Source of the DNA: UBA9410 sp036123635
GTDB lineage: Bacteria; Actinomycetota; Acidimicrobiia; Acidimicrobiales; MedAcidi-G1
Direction: 5' to 3'
DNA: 19,560 nucleotides
NCBI GenBank assembly: GCA_036123635.1
Contig: JAZADL010000041.1
Coordinates: 1 to 19,560 of the forward strand
In this document: positions 1 through 8,370 of the stretch, in pieces
Layout of the letters: each line of letters starts with the position of its first letter
Numbering within the stretch: the stretch's first letter is position 1
Position numbers and translations under genes: made by a program
Notes under the pieces: generated by a model
Told to the model about the DNA's origin: nothing
Databases searched by the model: none
The model's input: only the letters and a program-made list of their open reading frames with translations

Positions 1-2
1 GA

Positions 3-1604
3 TTCGATACCTCTAACGCAACGTTCATCCGCGGCGAAACCGGCTGGGTGGTTATCGACCCGTTGACCACCGCCGAAACGGCGGCCGCGGCCTACGAACT
101 GGTCACTGAACACCTGGGTCAACGACCGGTCAGTGCGGTCATCTACACCCACTCGCACCTCGACCATTACGGCGGAATCCTCGGGGTGGTCGAGAGGGAA
201 CGGGTCGACTCGGGTGAGGTCCCGGTGGTGGCCCCCGACGGATTTCTTGCGGAGGCAGTCGCCGAAAACGTTGTCGCCGCACCAGCCATGGGACGTCGGG
301 CCATCTACCAGTTCGGGATGCTGCTGCCCTGGAGCGAATACGGGCATGTCGACCAGGGACTGGGCAAGGGAGTACCGACCGGGTCGTCGGCCCTGGTAGC
401 ACCGACTGTTGAGATCACCGAGACAGGCCAGGAATTGGTACTCGACGGAGTACGGATTGAGTTCCAACTCACCCCCGAGTCGGAAGCCCCAGCCGAGATG
501 CACTTCTACTTTCCCGACTATCGGGCGCTGTGTATGGCAGAGAACTGCACTGGGACGATGCACAACGTCCTGACCCTCCGGGGGGCGTTGGTGCGTGACG
601 CGCTGCGATGGAGCCGCTACATCGACGAGGCACTCGACCGGTGGGGAGAAGTCACCGACGTGGTGTTCGCCAGCCACGGCTGGCCCCACTGGGGACCCGA
701 AGCGGTCCGCGGTTACCTGGTCCGCCAACGGGACCTCTACCGGTGGCTGCACGATCAGGCCATGCGGCTGGCCAACCTCGGCTACACCCCGAACGAAATC
801 GCGGCAACCATCCAGCTGCCCGAGGGCCTGTGGGCCGACTACTTGTGCCATGGCTACTACGGCACGGTCAGCCACAACGTCCGGGCGGTCTACCAGCGCT
901 ACCTCGGCTTCTACGACGGCCACCCCTCCAGCCTCGAACCGTACGAACCGGTGGAAGCCGGAAAACGCTACGTGGACTTCATGGGGGGCATGGACCGGCT
1001 ACTGGAACAAGCTCAAGCCTCCTTCGAGGCCGGCGACCACCGATGGGTGGCTGAAGTCCTACGGCACGCCGTGTTCACCGACCCGAGTTGTGAAAAAGCC
1101 CGCCTACTACAGGCCGACGCCTTCGAACAACTGGCCTACCGGGCCGAAAGCGGACCATGGCGGGACATCTACCTAACCGGGGCCCAGGAACTACGCAACG
1201 GCTCGCTGGCCCTCGAGTCGACAAGCCGGCCCCGACCCGAGATGGTTGCCGGTATGGACCTGCAGCAGGCCTTCGATCTCATCGCCGCTTCACTGGACGG
1301 GCCGGCCGCCGTGGCCGTCAGCCCACTAGCCATGAACTGGTACGTCACAGACCAGGACACCGCTGTGCGGATCGAACTCTCGAACGGAACCATGCACTCC
1401 GTCCCCGGCAGGACCTACCCCACACCCGACGTGATGGTCCGAGGCGACCGGGCGGCTATCGAACGCCTGATCGCTGAGGGAGCCACCATCGACTCCCTAC
1501 TGGACGATGGTTCGTTGGTCGCCGAAGGCAACGTGAACGGCCTCCGGTCCCTGTTCGATTGCATAACCCCGTTCCCGCGCTTCTATAACATCATCGAGCC
1601 CTAA
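3..1604 (+). CDS. Alkyl/aryl-sulfatase, MBL fold (SdsA1/BDS1-like), 5' truncated
   Basis: Hydrolyses the sulfate ester of alkyl sulfates such as SDS, releasing alcohol and sulfate. The frame is open from base 3 at the window edge, so the true start lies upstream. The ATG at 48 is internal: the residues before it (FDTSNATFIRGETGWVV) already match the conserved lead-in to the metal site. The HxHxDH zinc motif THSHLDH is at 147-167, further family blocks are AENCTGTMHN (near 538) and SHGWPHWG (near 671), and the all-helical middle region carries MGGMDRLLEQA. The C-terminal part (roughly 1240-1600) resembles the SCP2-like domain of this family. No secretion signal can be judged because the N-terminus is missing. 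It converges on the CoA-transferase gene, whose stop lies 26 nt away, with no obvious terminator hairpin between them. Family assignment is firm; the exact substrate is inferred. Confidence 0.93.
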   Translation, partial: FDTSNATFIRGETGWVVIDPLTTAETAAAAYELVTEHLGQRPVSAVIYTHSHLDHYGGILGVVERERVDSGEVPVVAPDGFLAEAVAENVVAAPAMGRRAIYQFGMLLPWSEYGHVDQGLGKGVPTGSSALVAPTVEITETGQELVLDGVRIEFQLTPESEAPAEMHFYFPDYRALCMAENCTGTMHNVLTLRGALVRDALRWSRYIDEALDRWGEVTDVVFASHGWPHWGPEAVRGYLVRQRDLYRWLHDQAMRLANLGYTPNEIAATIQLPEGLWADYLCHGYYGTVSHNVRAVYQRYLGFYDGHPSSLEPYEPVEAGKRYVDFMGGMDRLLEQAQASFEAGDHRWVAEVLRHAVFTDPSCEKARLLQADAFEQLAYRAESGPWRDIYLTGAQELRNGSLALESTSRPRPEMVAGMDLQQAFDLIAASLDGPAAVAVSPLAMNWYVTDQDTAVRIELSNGTMHSVPGRTYPTPDVMVRGDRAAIERLIAEGATIDSLLDDGSLVAEGNVNGLRSLFDCITPFPRFYNIIEP

Positions 1605-1630
1605 TCTGACCGACTGCGTGGCCAGCACGG

Positions 1631-2839
1631 TTAACCCTCCAGTTCGGAGCGCACCTCTCGGCCATGCTCATCGTTAGTCGGCGGTCGACGGCGAACCGTC
1701 GGCGGAGTGGCCGACATCCGGATAGGTGACCGAACCGAACGGAATGGCCCCTGCCGACCACCCGTCGTTCCCCCGTCATCCAGTTCATCGACCGGATCCA
1801 GGCCCAGTTCGGCGGCATCTCGGAACGCCCCGCGGACCGTGTTAATGGGGCCAGCTGGAATGCCGGCAGCCCGCAAGCACTCCAGCCACTTAGCCGTCGA
1901 CCCTGCGGCTAGGGCGGCCTCAATCTCGGCCTCCAGGTCGTCAGCATGAACCATACGAGCCTCGTTGTTGACAAACCGCTCGTCAGTCAGCCAGACCTCC
2001 CTGTCCAACGCCGTACAGAGCTTCTCCCACAGCGACGGACTAGCCGCCGCGATAGCCAGCACCCCGTCGGCCGTGCGATAGGGCTGATACGGAACGATGG
2101 ACGGATGGCGATTGCCCTGCCGACCCGGGTCGGTATCAGCCACTACATGGCTCGAACCCACGTTCAGTAGCCCGGCCAAGGCCGATCCCATCAGCGATAC
2201 TTCGACATGCTGGCCGAGACCACTGACCCGACGCTCCTCCACGGCGGCCAGGATGGCAATCGCCGCGTAGAGCCCGGTGAGTTTGTCGACCACAGCCGAC
2301 CCGACCTTTGTCGGCTCGCCATCGGCCCGGCCGGTTATGGCCATCACGCCGCTCATGGCCTGCACGAGGAAGTCGTAGCCGGCCAATTCGGCACCTTTCC
2401 CTGTGCTGCCAAAGCCGGTTACCGAACACGTGATGAGATCCGGCCTCCGGTCGGCCAACGAGCCCCGGTCGAGGCCGAACCGGGCCATTGTCCCAACCCG
2501 GAAGTTATCGACCACCACGTCGGCCCCTAGGGCTATGCGGCTGGCTACGGCCAGGTCGTCGGGGTTCCGGAGGTCCAGGGCAATGCTGCGCTTGTTGCGG
2601 TTCAGGCCCAAGTAGTAGGTACTAGCCGCCTCTTCCCCCTCCCCCCACCACGGCGGGCCCCAGGTACGCGTCTCATCACCCACGCCAGGCTGTTCGACCT
2701 TGACCACGTCCGCCCCTAGGTCAGCCAGGACCATTGTCGCCATGGGGCCAGCCAGAACTCGACTGAAGTCCGCAACCCGCAGGTGGCCGAGAGCTCCGCG
2801 CCTAGAACGGACCGGATCGGGAGTGGGGGTGTCAGACAC
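1631..2839 (-). CDS. Family III CoA-transferase (CaiB/BaiF)
   Basis: A 402-residue protein, the usual length for family III CoA-transferases, which move CoA between carboxylic acids through an aspartyl-CoA intermediate. The N-terminal block LRVADFSRVLAGPMATMVLADLGADVVKVEQ is family-typical in sequence (only partly quoted here: VADFSRVLAGP, ADLGADVVKVEQP). The catalytic aspartate is probably Asp156 in AGYDFLVQAMSG, followed by ITGRADGEPTKVG. The start is GTG at 2839, a few residues before the conserved core; no strong Shine-Dalgarno is visible, so the start is moderately certain. The gene is divergent from the MttB operon, with about 105 nt between the starts. Known family substrates include carnitine, bile acids, oxalate, succinate and 2-methylacyl acids. 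Carnitine would fit an MttB neighbour, but that is inference only. Confidence 0.93.
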   Translation of the reverse strand: MSDTPTPDPVRSRRGALGHLRVADFSRVLAGPMATMVLADLGADVVKVEQPGVGDETRTWGPPWWGEGEEAASTYYLGLNRNKRSIALDLRNPDDLAVASRIALGADVVVDNFRVGTMARFGLDRGSLADRRPDLITCSVTGFGSTGKGAELAGYDFLVQAMSGVMAITGRADGEPTKVGSAVVDKLTGLYAAIAILAAVEERRVSGLGQHVEVSLMGSALAGLLNVGSSHVVADTDPGRQGNRHPSIVPYQPYRTADGVLAIAAASPSLWEKLCTALDREVWLTDERFVNNEARMVHADDLEAEIEAALAAGSTAKWLECLRAAGIPAGPINTVRGAFRDAAELGLDPVDELDDGGTTGGRQGPFRSVRSPIRMSATPPTVRRRPPTNDEHGREVRSELEG

Positions 2840-2944
2840 GGACGGAGTCTCGCAGCGGTCACCACCCTCAACAATCCGTGCCGGCCTTGCATTTCGGTCC
2901 GATCATGGGGAGCATCCCCCAGTGAGATGCGCCCCGGGACCCCG
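2840..2944. promoter_or_regulatory. Divergent intergenic control region between CoA-transferase and MttB operon
   Basis: About 105 nt separate the two divergent starts, so both promoters should lie here or within the gene ends. No convincing -35/-10 pair could be recognised. Two overlapping small inverted repeats lie just upstream of the MttB start: GGGGA-gca-TCCCC at 2907-2919, and GCATC...GATGC at 2912-2916/2926-2930. Either could be an operator or a 5' UTR stem. The assignment rests on gene orientation rather than on a recognised box. Confidence 0.45.
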
Positions 2945-4492
2945 ATGACCGACACCTCGGTCGAACCCGAACTGGGTCGCGTCCGGCGGGGGCGTGACGC
3001 CCGGACTGCCAGGCGACGCTCCAAAACCCGCTCCTGGCTTCCCGAGCTGGAACGCCGGATCCCCTGGGTAGACCTGCTGTCTGACAACCAGGTACAGGTC
3101 GTACACGACGCCTCTATGGACGTCGTGGAGGAGGTTGGGGTGGAGTTCCGCTGTGACGACGCCCTGGCTCTGTGGCGAGATGCCGGAGCCACCGTGGACG
3201 GCGACCGTGTGCGCCTCGACCGCGAGCATCTGATGGCCCTAATCGGCACCGCCCCCTCTTCGTACACCATGGTGGCCCGGGACCCGGCCCACACAGTGAC
3301 GGTAGGCAACGGTAAGACCATCTTCACGCCGTCCTACGGTGCCCCGTACGTCCTAGGCCTGGACGGCACCCGTCGCCCAGGAACCCTGGAGGATTTCAAG
3401 AACTTCACCAAACTCAACCACTTGTCGCCGGCCCTGCATATGTCAGGCGGCGTGGTCTGCGAACCGATGGACGTTCCGGTCCCCAAGCGACACCTCTACA
3501 TGACCGACAGCCTGCTGCGTTACTCGTCCAAGCCGTTCATGGGGTCCGTGACATCAAAGGAGCGGGCCGAGGACAGCCTGCACATGGCTGGAATCGTGTT
3601 CGGCCAGGAGTTCGTTCGGGACACTACGGTCATGACCTGCCTGGCTAACGGCAACACCCCCCTCGTCTGGGACAAGACCATGCTGGACAGCGTCCGGGTG
3701 TTTGCAGCGGCTAACCAGGCCACCCTGTTCAGCCCCTTCGTGCTGGGCGGTGCCTCCACGCCCGCCTCGACGGTGGGCGCCGTCATCCAGGTCAACATCG
3801 AGGCCTTAACCGGCGTGGCGTTCTCGCAACTGGTCCGAGCTGGCGCCCCCGCCCTTTACGGCCAATGGGTATCCACGGTCTCCATGAAGACCGGCGCCCC
3901 ACAGGCTGGCACGCCGGAGGTCTGCCATATGAACCTGCTCACCGCCCAGATGGCCCGCCACTACGGACTTCCGTCACGGTGCAGCGGATCCTGCTCCAGC
4001 TCCAAAATGGTCGACGCCCAGGCCGGCTACGAGGCGGCCCGCAACATGTACGGCGCTTTGATGGCGGGTACAAATTTCATACTGTCCACCACCGGCTACC
4101 TGGAGAGCGCCATGTGTCAGTCCTACGCCAAGTGGGTCCTCGACAGCGAACAGTTAGAAATGATGTACCGGCTAGGCAGCGGTGTCTCGTTCGATGACCT
4201 GGATGAGGTGCTGGACACCATGCGCGAGGTTCCTCCGGGCGGCCACCACCTAGGCACGGCCCATACCCTGGCTAACTTCCAGACCGCCTTCTCCATGCCC
4301 GAGATGATGAACAGTGATAACTACGAGCAGTGGCTAGCCGAAGGCGGCCAGAGCGCCGAGGAACGCGCCACAGTCCGGTGCCGCGAGATGCTGGACGAGT
4401 ACGAGGAGCCGTCGCTGCCCGAGAACGTGAGTCGGGAACTGGACGAGTTCGTGGCCCGCCGGGATGCCGAACTACCCGACCTGGTCACCTGA
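2945..4492 (+). CDS. MttB-family (trimethylamine methyltransferase-like) corrinoid methyltransferase, non-pyrrolysine
   Basis: From the ATG at 2945 the protein has 515 residues, close to the usual 480-510 for MttB homologues. The family transfers a methyl group from a methylated amine or betaine to a corrinoid protein. Family features are the Arg-rich N-terminus (RRGRDARTARRRSK), the TIM-barrel region with VSTVSMKTGAPQAGTPE, and the block GLPSRCSGSCSSSK followed by DAQAGYEAARNMYG. The frame runs with no in-frame UAG, so this is the non-pyrrolysine type, whose characterised members act on glycine betaine (MtgB), proline betaine (MtpB) or carnitine (MtcB). An ATG at 2927 is also possible. The frame is open further back to 2783, but that part overlaps the divergent gene and looks non-coding. 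It is first in a six-gene operon, and the next start is 28 nt downstream. No MtbC/MtqC-like corrinoid protein is encoded in the window. Confidence 0.92.
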   Translation: MTDTSVEPELGRVRRGRDARTARRRSKTRSWLPELERRIPWVDLLSDNQVQVVHDASMDVVEEVGVEFRCDDALALWRDAGATVDGDRVRLDREHLMALIGTAPSSYTMVARDPAHTVTVGNGKTIFTPSYGAPYVLGLDGTRRPGTLEDFKNFTKLNHLSPALHMSGGVVCEPMDVPVPKRHLYMTDSLLRYSSKPFMGSVTSKERAEDSLHMAGIVFGQEFVRDTTVMTCLANGNTPLVWDKTMLDSVRVFAAANQATLFSPFVLGGASTPASTVGAVIQVNIEALTGVAFSQLVRAGAPALYGQWVSTVSMKTGAPQAGTPEVCHMNLLTAQMARHYGLPSRCSGSCSSSKMVDAQAGYEAARNMYGALMAGTNFILSTTGYLESAMCQSYAKWVLDSEQLEMMYRLGSGVSFDDLDEVLDTMREVPPGGHHLGTAHTLANFQTAFSMPEMMNSDNYEQWLAEGGQSAEERATVRCREMLDEYEEPSLPENVSRELDEFVARRDAELPDLVT

Positions 4493-4520
4493 CCCCGCCC
4501 CAAGGAACTACGAGGACGAG

Positions 4521-5549
4521 ATGAGCAACACGAACGGCAGCGGACCCACCCTCCCCCTGCTCCACGGTGTGTGTGCCGCCATGAGTACCCCGTTCGACGA
4601 CAGCGGCGAGGTACTGGATGAAGGGCGCCTACGCGATCATGTAGAAGACCTCGTCGAGGCGGGTGTCCACGGCTTGGTCCTAGCCGCCGGAACGGGCGAG
4701 TTCGCCTTTCTGTCCGCCGAAGAGAAGGAGAGGATCTTCCGCATCGGCATCGAGCAGGTCGCGGGCCGGGTCCCGGTGATTTGCCAAACCTCAGCCATCA
4801 CCACCGTGGACGCCATCCGGAACTCCCGGGCTGCCATTGATTTTGGGGCCTCGGCGGTGATGGTGCTACCCCCCTACTTTGAGGGACCATTCGAGCGGGG
4901 TGTTCTCTACCACTACGAAAAACTGGCCCGGGCTATCGACGTCCCGCTGGTCCTTTACAACATCCCGGTCAGCAGCGGCTTTGACATCACCCCGGACCTG
5001 TACCGGAAACTGATCGCCATCGAGAACATCGACTACATCAAAGACTCGACTGGTGACCTGATTCGCCTCCAGCAACTAATCGGCATCGGCGGCCACGTCC
5101 TGGCCGGTGCCGACCCACTCGCCCCATTCGCCCTCCAGGCCGGCAGCGCCGGCTGGATATGGGGAGCGGCCAACGTGATGCCCCACGAGTGCGTGGCCCT
5201 TTGGGACCACATAACTGCCGGGCGCCACACCGAAGCCCTCGATCTGTGGTGCCAGATGGCGCCCGCCAACCTCTTTTTCTGGGACAACCCCCATGGTGCC
5301 GAGTACAACGTGGCCATCAAGACAGCCGCCAACATGGTCGGACGGGTAGTGGGACCGTGCCGGCGCCCTGTACTGCCCATGACCCATCAGGGCCGCGTCG
5401 CCCTACAGGCCGCACTTTCCACCCTGCCCACCAACCGGGTAGACCGGGACCGACTGGTCTTCCGGGAGTGGGACGACGAGCGGGACTGGCTGGTCCGTAT
5501 GACCGACCGCGCCGGTGTGAGCCGGCCACAACCAAAGGGAGCCGCCTGA
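4521..5549 (+). CDS. DHDPS/NAL-superfamily lyase (DapA-like aldolase or deaminase)
   Basis: A 342-residue class I TIM-barrel lyase. The Schiff-base lysine is Lys174 (YIKDSTGD) and the paired tyrosine is Tyr146 (LVLYNIP), with the same 28-residue spacing as in DapA. The substrate loop reads AAGTGEFAFLS instead of the DapA GTTGE, and the protein is about 50 residues longer than DapA because of a C-terminal tail. It is therefore probably a catabolic paralogue rather than a lysine biosynthetic enzyme. Relatives include N-acetylneuraminate lyase, KdgD and Delta1-pyrroline-4-hydroxy-2-carboxylate deaminase of hydroxyproline catabolism; the last would suit the neighbouring FAD oxidase, aldehyde dehydrogenase and PutA. 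The start ATG at 4521 is preceded by GAGGA (4512-4516). An upstream ATG at 4464 would overlap the MttB gene and precedes no conserved residues. The stop overlaps the next start (TGATG). Confidence 0.9.
   Translation: MSNTNGSGPTLPLLHGVCAAMSTPFDDSGEVLDEGRLRDHVEDLVEAGVHGLVLAAGTGEFAFLSAEEKERIFRIGIEQVAGRVPVICQTSAITTVDAIRNSRAAIDFGASAVMVLPPYFEGPFERGVLYHYEKLARAIDVPLVLYNIPVSSGFDITPDLYRKLIAIENIDYIKDSTGDLIRLQQLIGIGGHVLAGADPLAPFALQAGSAGWIWGAANVMPHECVALWDHITAGRHTEALDLWCQMAPANLFFWDNPHGAEYNVAIKTAANMVGRVVGPCRRPVLPMTHQGRVALQAALSTLPTNRVDRDRLVFREWDDERDWLVRMTDRAGVSRPQPKGAA
5534..5540 (+). promoter_or_regulatory. Ribosome binding site fixing the aldehyde dehydrogenase start
   Basis: AAAGGGA lies 8 nt before the ATG at 5549. 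Together with the TGATG overlap it selects this start over the open frame that continues upstream inside the lyase gene, and it suggests translational coupling. Confidence 0.6.
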
Positions 5550-7045
5550 TGGCCACCGACCTCGCCGATCCGGCGGCCTTGGCCGCCTCCGTTCAGCCCT
5601 CTACCCGAGCCGTCATCGGCGGCCGAAGCGTGGAGGCAGTCTCCGGGAAGACCTTCGCCACCCTCAACCCAGCTACCGGCCAAGAGTTGGCCCAGGTGGC
5701 CGAGGGCGACGCTGACGATGTGGACCGTGCCGTCGCCGCAGCCCGTGCCGCCTTCGAGGAGGGACCCTGGGGGGGAATGGCCCCTGTCGACCGAAAGCAG
5801 TTGATCCTTCGGTTCGCCAGCCTGGTCGAAGCCCACACTGACGAATTGGCCATCATCGAGACGTTGGAGGCCGGCAAGCCGATCAGCGACTGTTCCGGTA
5901 TCGACGTCCCTGACCTGGTGGCCACACTGCGGTGGCACGCTGAGGCGGCCGACAAGCTCTACGACCAACTCTCGCCTTCTGGCCCAGGCAAGGTGGGCAT
6001 GGTGGTCCGCGAGCCGATTGGCGTAGTTGGCGCCGTACTGCCCTGGAACTACCCACTCATGATGGCCGGCTGGAAGTTGGGGCCGATCCTGGCCGCCGGC
6101 AACACCTGCGTGGTCAAGCCGGCGGAGCAGACTTCCCTGTCGACCATCCGTATCGCCGAGCTTGCCGTAGAGGCCGGTATTCCGGACGGGGTGTTTAACG
6201 TAGTTCCCGGCTTCGGCCCGACGGCCGGCGCAGCCATCGGACGGCACCCCGACGTGGACTGTGTGGCCTTCACCGGCTCCACCGAAGTAGGCCGCCACTT
6301 CCTCCGGTATTCGGCCGATTCCAACCTCAAGGAGGTCCTGTTGGAGTGCGGCGGTAAGAGTCCGGTCATCGTCATGGCCGACGCCGACGACCTGGACGCC
6401 GCGGCAACCGGAATCTGCGAGGGCATCTTCTGGAACGGTGGACAGAACTGCAGCGCTAACTCTCGGCTCATCGTGCAGCGCTCGGTCGCCGACGAGCTGA
6501 TGGAACGCATAGCCGAACGCAGCCGAGACTGGGTGGTGGGAGACCCGCTGGTCGCTGAGACGACTATGGGGGCCATGATCGAGGAGGAACACCTGGACAA
6601 GGTGATGGGTCATATCGCCGACGCTCATGAGGCCGGTTCGACCTGCTCCGTAGGCGGCAGGCGGGTCCGGGAAGACAGCGGCGGCTGGTTCGTGGAGCCC
6701 ACCGTGTTCACCGACGTCGACCCGTCCAGCCGGCTGGCTCGCGAGGAGGTATTCGGCCCAGTGCTGGCCGTGACCGCCTTCGACACCCCGGAAGAGGCTA
6801 TTCGCCTCGCCAACGACACCGACTACGGGCTAGCCGGGACCATCCACACCACCGACCTGCGGACCGCCCACCTAGCCACCCGGGCCATACGGGCCGGCAC
6901 GGTGGCCGTGAACTGCTACGGCGAGGGTGACATCACCACCCCGTTCGGCGGATTCAAACAGTCGGGCTTCGGCGGGCGGGACAAGTCGATCGCCGCCCAC
7001 GAGCAGTACACGGAGTTGAAGACCATCTGGATGGACCTGTCCTAG
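5549..7045 (+). CDS. NAD(P)-dependent aldehyde dehydrogenase, PuuC/betaine-aldehyde dehydrogenase-like
   Basis: A 498-residue ALDH oxidising an aldehyde, probably an amino-aldehyde or semialdehyde, to the acid. The nucleophile is Cys301 (GGQNCSANSR) and the general base is Glu266 (LLECGGKSP). The cofactor region contains PWNYPLMMAGWKLGPILAAGN (given here as PWNYPLMMAGWK) and FTGSTEVGRHF. The C-terminal GDITTPFGGFKQSGFGGRDKS stretch and FTELKT-like YTELKTIWMDL are typical of gamma-glutamyl-gamma-aminobutyraldehyde dehydrogenase (PuuC) and related enzymes. The FAD oxidase that follows is also PuuB-like, which strengthens an amine-catabolism role. The start at 5549 is supported by a good Shine-Dalgarno and a one-base overlap with the lyase stop. 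The gene ends 5 nt before the next start. The exact aldehyde cannot be read from the sequence; alpha-ketoglutarate semialdehyde would fit a hydroxyproline-type route. Confidence 0.93.
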   Translation: MATDLADPAALAASVQPSTRAVIGGRSVEAVSGKTFATLNPATGQELAQVAEGDADDVDRAVAAARAAFEEGPWGGMAPVDRKQLILRFASLVEAHTDELAIIETLEAGKPISDCSGIDVPDLVATLRWHAEAADKLYDQLSPSGPGKVGMVVREPIGVVGAVLPWNYPLMMAGWKLGPILAAGNTCVVKPAEQTSLSTIRIAELAVEAGIPDGVFNVVPGFGPTAGAAIGRHPDVDCVAFTGSTEVGRHFLRYSADSNLKEVLLECGGKSPVIVMADADDLDAAATGICEGIFWNGGQNCSANSRLIVQRSVADELMERIAERSRDWVVGDPLVAETTMGAMIEEEHLDKVMGHIADAHEAGSTCSVGGRRVREDSGGWFVEPTVFTDVDPSSRLAREEVFGPVLAVTAFDTPEEAIRLANDTDYGLAGTIHTTDLRTAHLATRAIRAGTVAVNCYGEGDITTPFGGFKQSGFGGRDKSIAAHEQYTELKTIWMDLS

Positions 7046-7050
7046 ACCCC

Positions 7051-8370
7051 GTGGGAGCCGTAACCCTCCTACCGCGCACCAGCCGCGACAACGGCTGGTT
7101 TGAGACCCTCCCCGAGGTTGCCCCGGCCGCTCCCCTTATCGGGCCGACAGAGGCCGACGTGGTGGTGGTAGGCGCCGGCTTCACCGGGCTAGCAGCGGCC
7201 CGGCGGCTGGGAGAACTGCGCCCCGACGCCCGTGTCCTTCTGCTGGAGGCGGGACGGATCGGAAACGGTGCAGCAGGCCGGTCATCGGGGTTCGGCATCG
7301 ACCACGCCCACAACATCCGCTCCGAAGGGTTCGCCGAGGCCGACGAGTTCGAGAAGCAGCAGATCGCCCTGAACCGTGCCGGGCTGGCTTACCTCAACGA
7401 CGCGGTCACCAGCCATGACATTGACTGTGACTGGATATGGGGCGGCAAGACCCACGCGGCCTGCACTGACCGGGGTATCGCCGAACTGGAGCATTTCGCG
7501 GCAGCCCTGGACCGGATTGAAGAGCCCTACGAGGTCCTGGCAGGCGACGCCCTAGTCGACCGACTGGGCATCGACCATTACGTTCGCGGCCTCCACACCC
7601 CGGGCACCGCTCTCATGCAACCTGCTGCCCTATGCCGAGGTCTGGCCACCAGCCTGCCGTCCAACGTGGTGGTGCACGAGGAGACACCAGTGACTTGGCT
7701 GGACGCCGGACCGCCCCACGAGTTGTGGACCGACAAAGGCAGTGTCCGCACGTCGGAACTGCTGCTGGCTAACAACGGCTTCCTCTCTGGGTTCGGCTTC
7801 TACCGCCATCACCTAATCCCAGTCGTCACCTGGGGGTCGATGACCCGGCCATTGACCGATGAGGAGTCGGCCTCCATCGGCGGCCCACTTACCTGGGGGG
7901 TGATCCCCGCCGCCCCGTCGGGCACCACAGTGCGACGGCTGAGCGACAGCCGCATCCTGATTCGGAACGTCTACTCGTACAGCCGTCACTCGCTGGCTGG
8001 GGGACGCCGCCGCCAGCGGGCCGGCCGGGCCCACCGGCGAGCCTTCGAGGCGCGGTTCCCAGAACTGGTCCATGTGCCCTTCGAGTACACATGGGGCGGG
8101 CCGCTAAGCATGGCTCGCAACGGCGAGCCGGTCTTCGGCCGTCTCGTCGACGGGATCTTCGCTGCCGGCGTGCACAATGGAACCGGGCTGAGCCGGGGCG
8201 CTGTCTGCGGAAAGTTGGTCGCCGAGATGATGTGTGACGAGGGCTCGGACCTTCTGGACGCCATGTTGACTCGCGGCCGCCCCAACCGGAATGTCCCTGA
8301 CCCGGTCCTCGGGTGGGGCGTCGACCTATACGCCAGGCGGCTCCGGCTGCGTTCCGGGCGGGAGATGTAA
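7051..8370 (+). CDS. FAD-dependent amine/D-amino acid oxidoreductase (DAO family, OrdL/PuuB-like)
   Basis: A 439-residue flavoprotein of the glycine/D-amino acid oxidase family, oxidising a C-N bond of an amine or N-methyl amino acid. The N-terminal Rossmann dinucleotide motif VVVVGAGFTGLAAARRL has its GxGxxG at residues 41-46, followed by the acidic end LLLEAG about 20 residues later. The AAGRSSGFG block follows, and a C-terminal GIFAAGVHNGTGLSRGAVCG block matches the FAD pyrophosphate side of the fold. The start is GTG at 7051, 5 nt after the ALDH stop, without a clear Shine-Dalgarno; coupling is likely. The short N-terminal extension (NGWFETLPE) is typical of OrdL proteins, which supports this start. 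No signal peptide or membrane segment is seen. Substrate candidates are an N-methylated amino acid left after MttB action, hydroxy-D-proline, or a polyamine conjugate; this is inference. Confidence 0.9.
   Translation: MGAVTLLPRTSRDNGWFETLPEVAPAAPLIGPTEADVVVVGAGFTGLAAARRLGELRPDARVLLLEAGRIGNGAAGRSSGFGIDHAHNIRSEGFAEADEFEKQQIALNRAGLAYLNDAVTSHDIDCDWIWGGKTHAACTDRGIAELEHFAAALDRIEEPYEVLAGDALVDRLGIDHYVRGLHTPGTALMQPAALCRGLATSLPSNVVVHEETPVTWLDAGPPHELWTDKGSVRTSELLLANNGFLSGFGFYRHHLIPVVTWGSMTRPLTDEESASIGGPLTWGVIPAAPSGTTVRRLSDSRILIRNVYSYSRHSLAGGRRRQRAGRAHRRAFEARFPELVHVPFEYTWGGPLSMARNGEPVFGRLVDGIFAAGVHNGTGLSRGAVCGKLVAEMMCDEGSDLLDAMLTRGRPNRNVPDPVLGWGVDLYARRLRLRSGREM

Noticed and set aside
1605..1630. Bidirectional terminators at the convergent gene ends (also 9992-10015 and 19240-19288)
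   Set aside because: No stable stem followed by a T-tract could be found in any of these short gaps.
2783..2944. N-terminal extension of the MttB frame into the CoA-transferase gene
   Set aside because: The extra 54 residues are not family-like and would overlap the divergent coding sequence; ATG 2945 gives the normal length.
2783..4492. Pyrrolysine (amber read-through) in the MttB gene
   Set aside because: No in-frame UAG interrupts the gene, and the protein is full length without read-through.
5387..6628. A 413-codon open frame on the - strand antisense to the lyase and aldehyde dehydrogenase genes
   Set aside because: It lies opposite two well-supported enzymes with intact motifs, shows no family resemblance, and long antisense frames are common in high-GC DNA.
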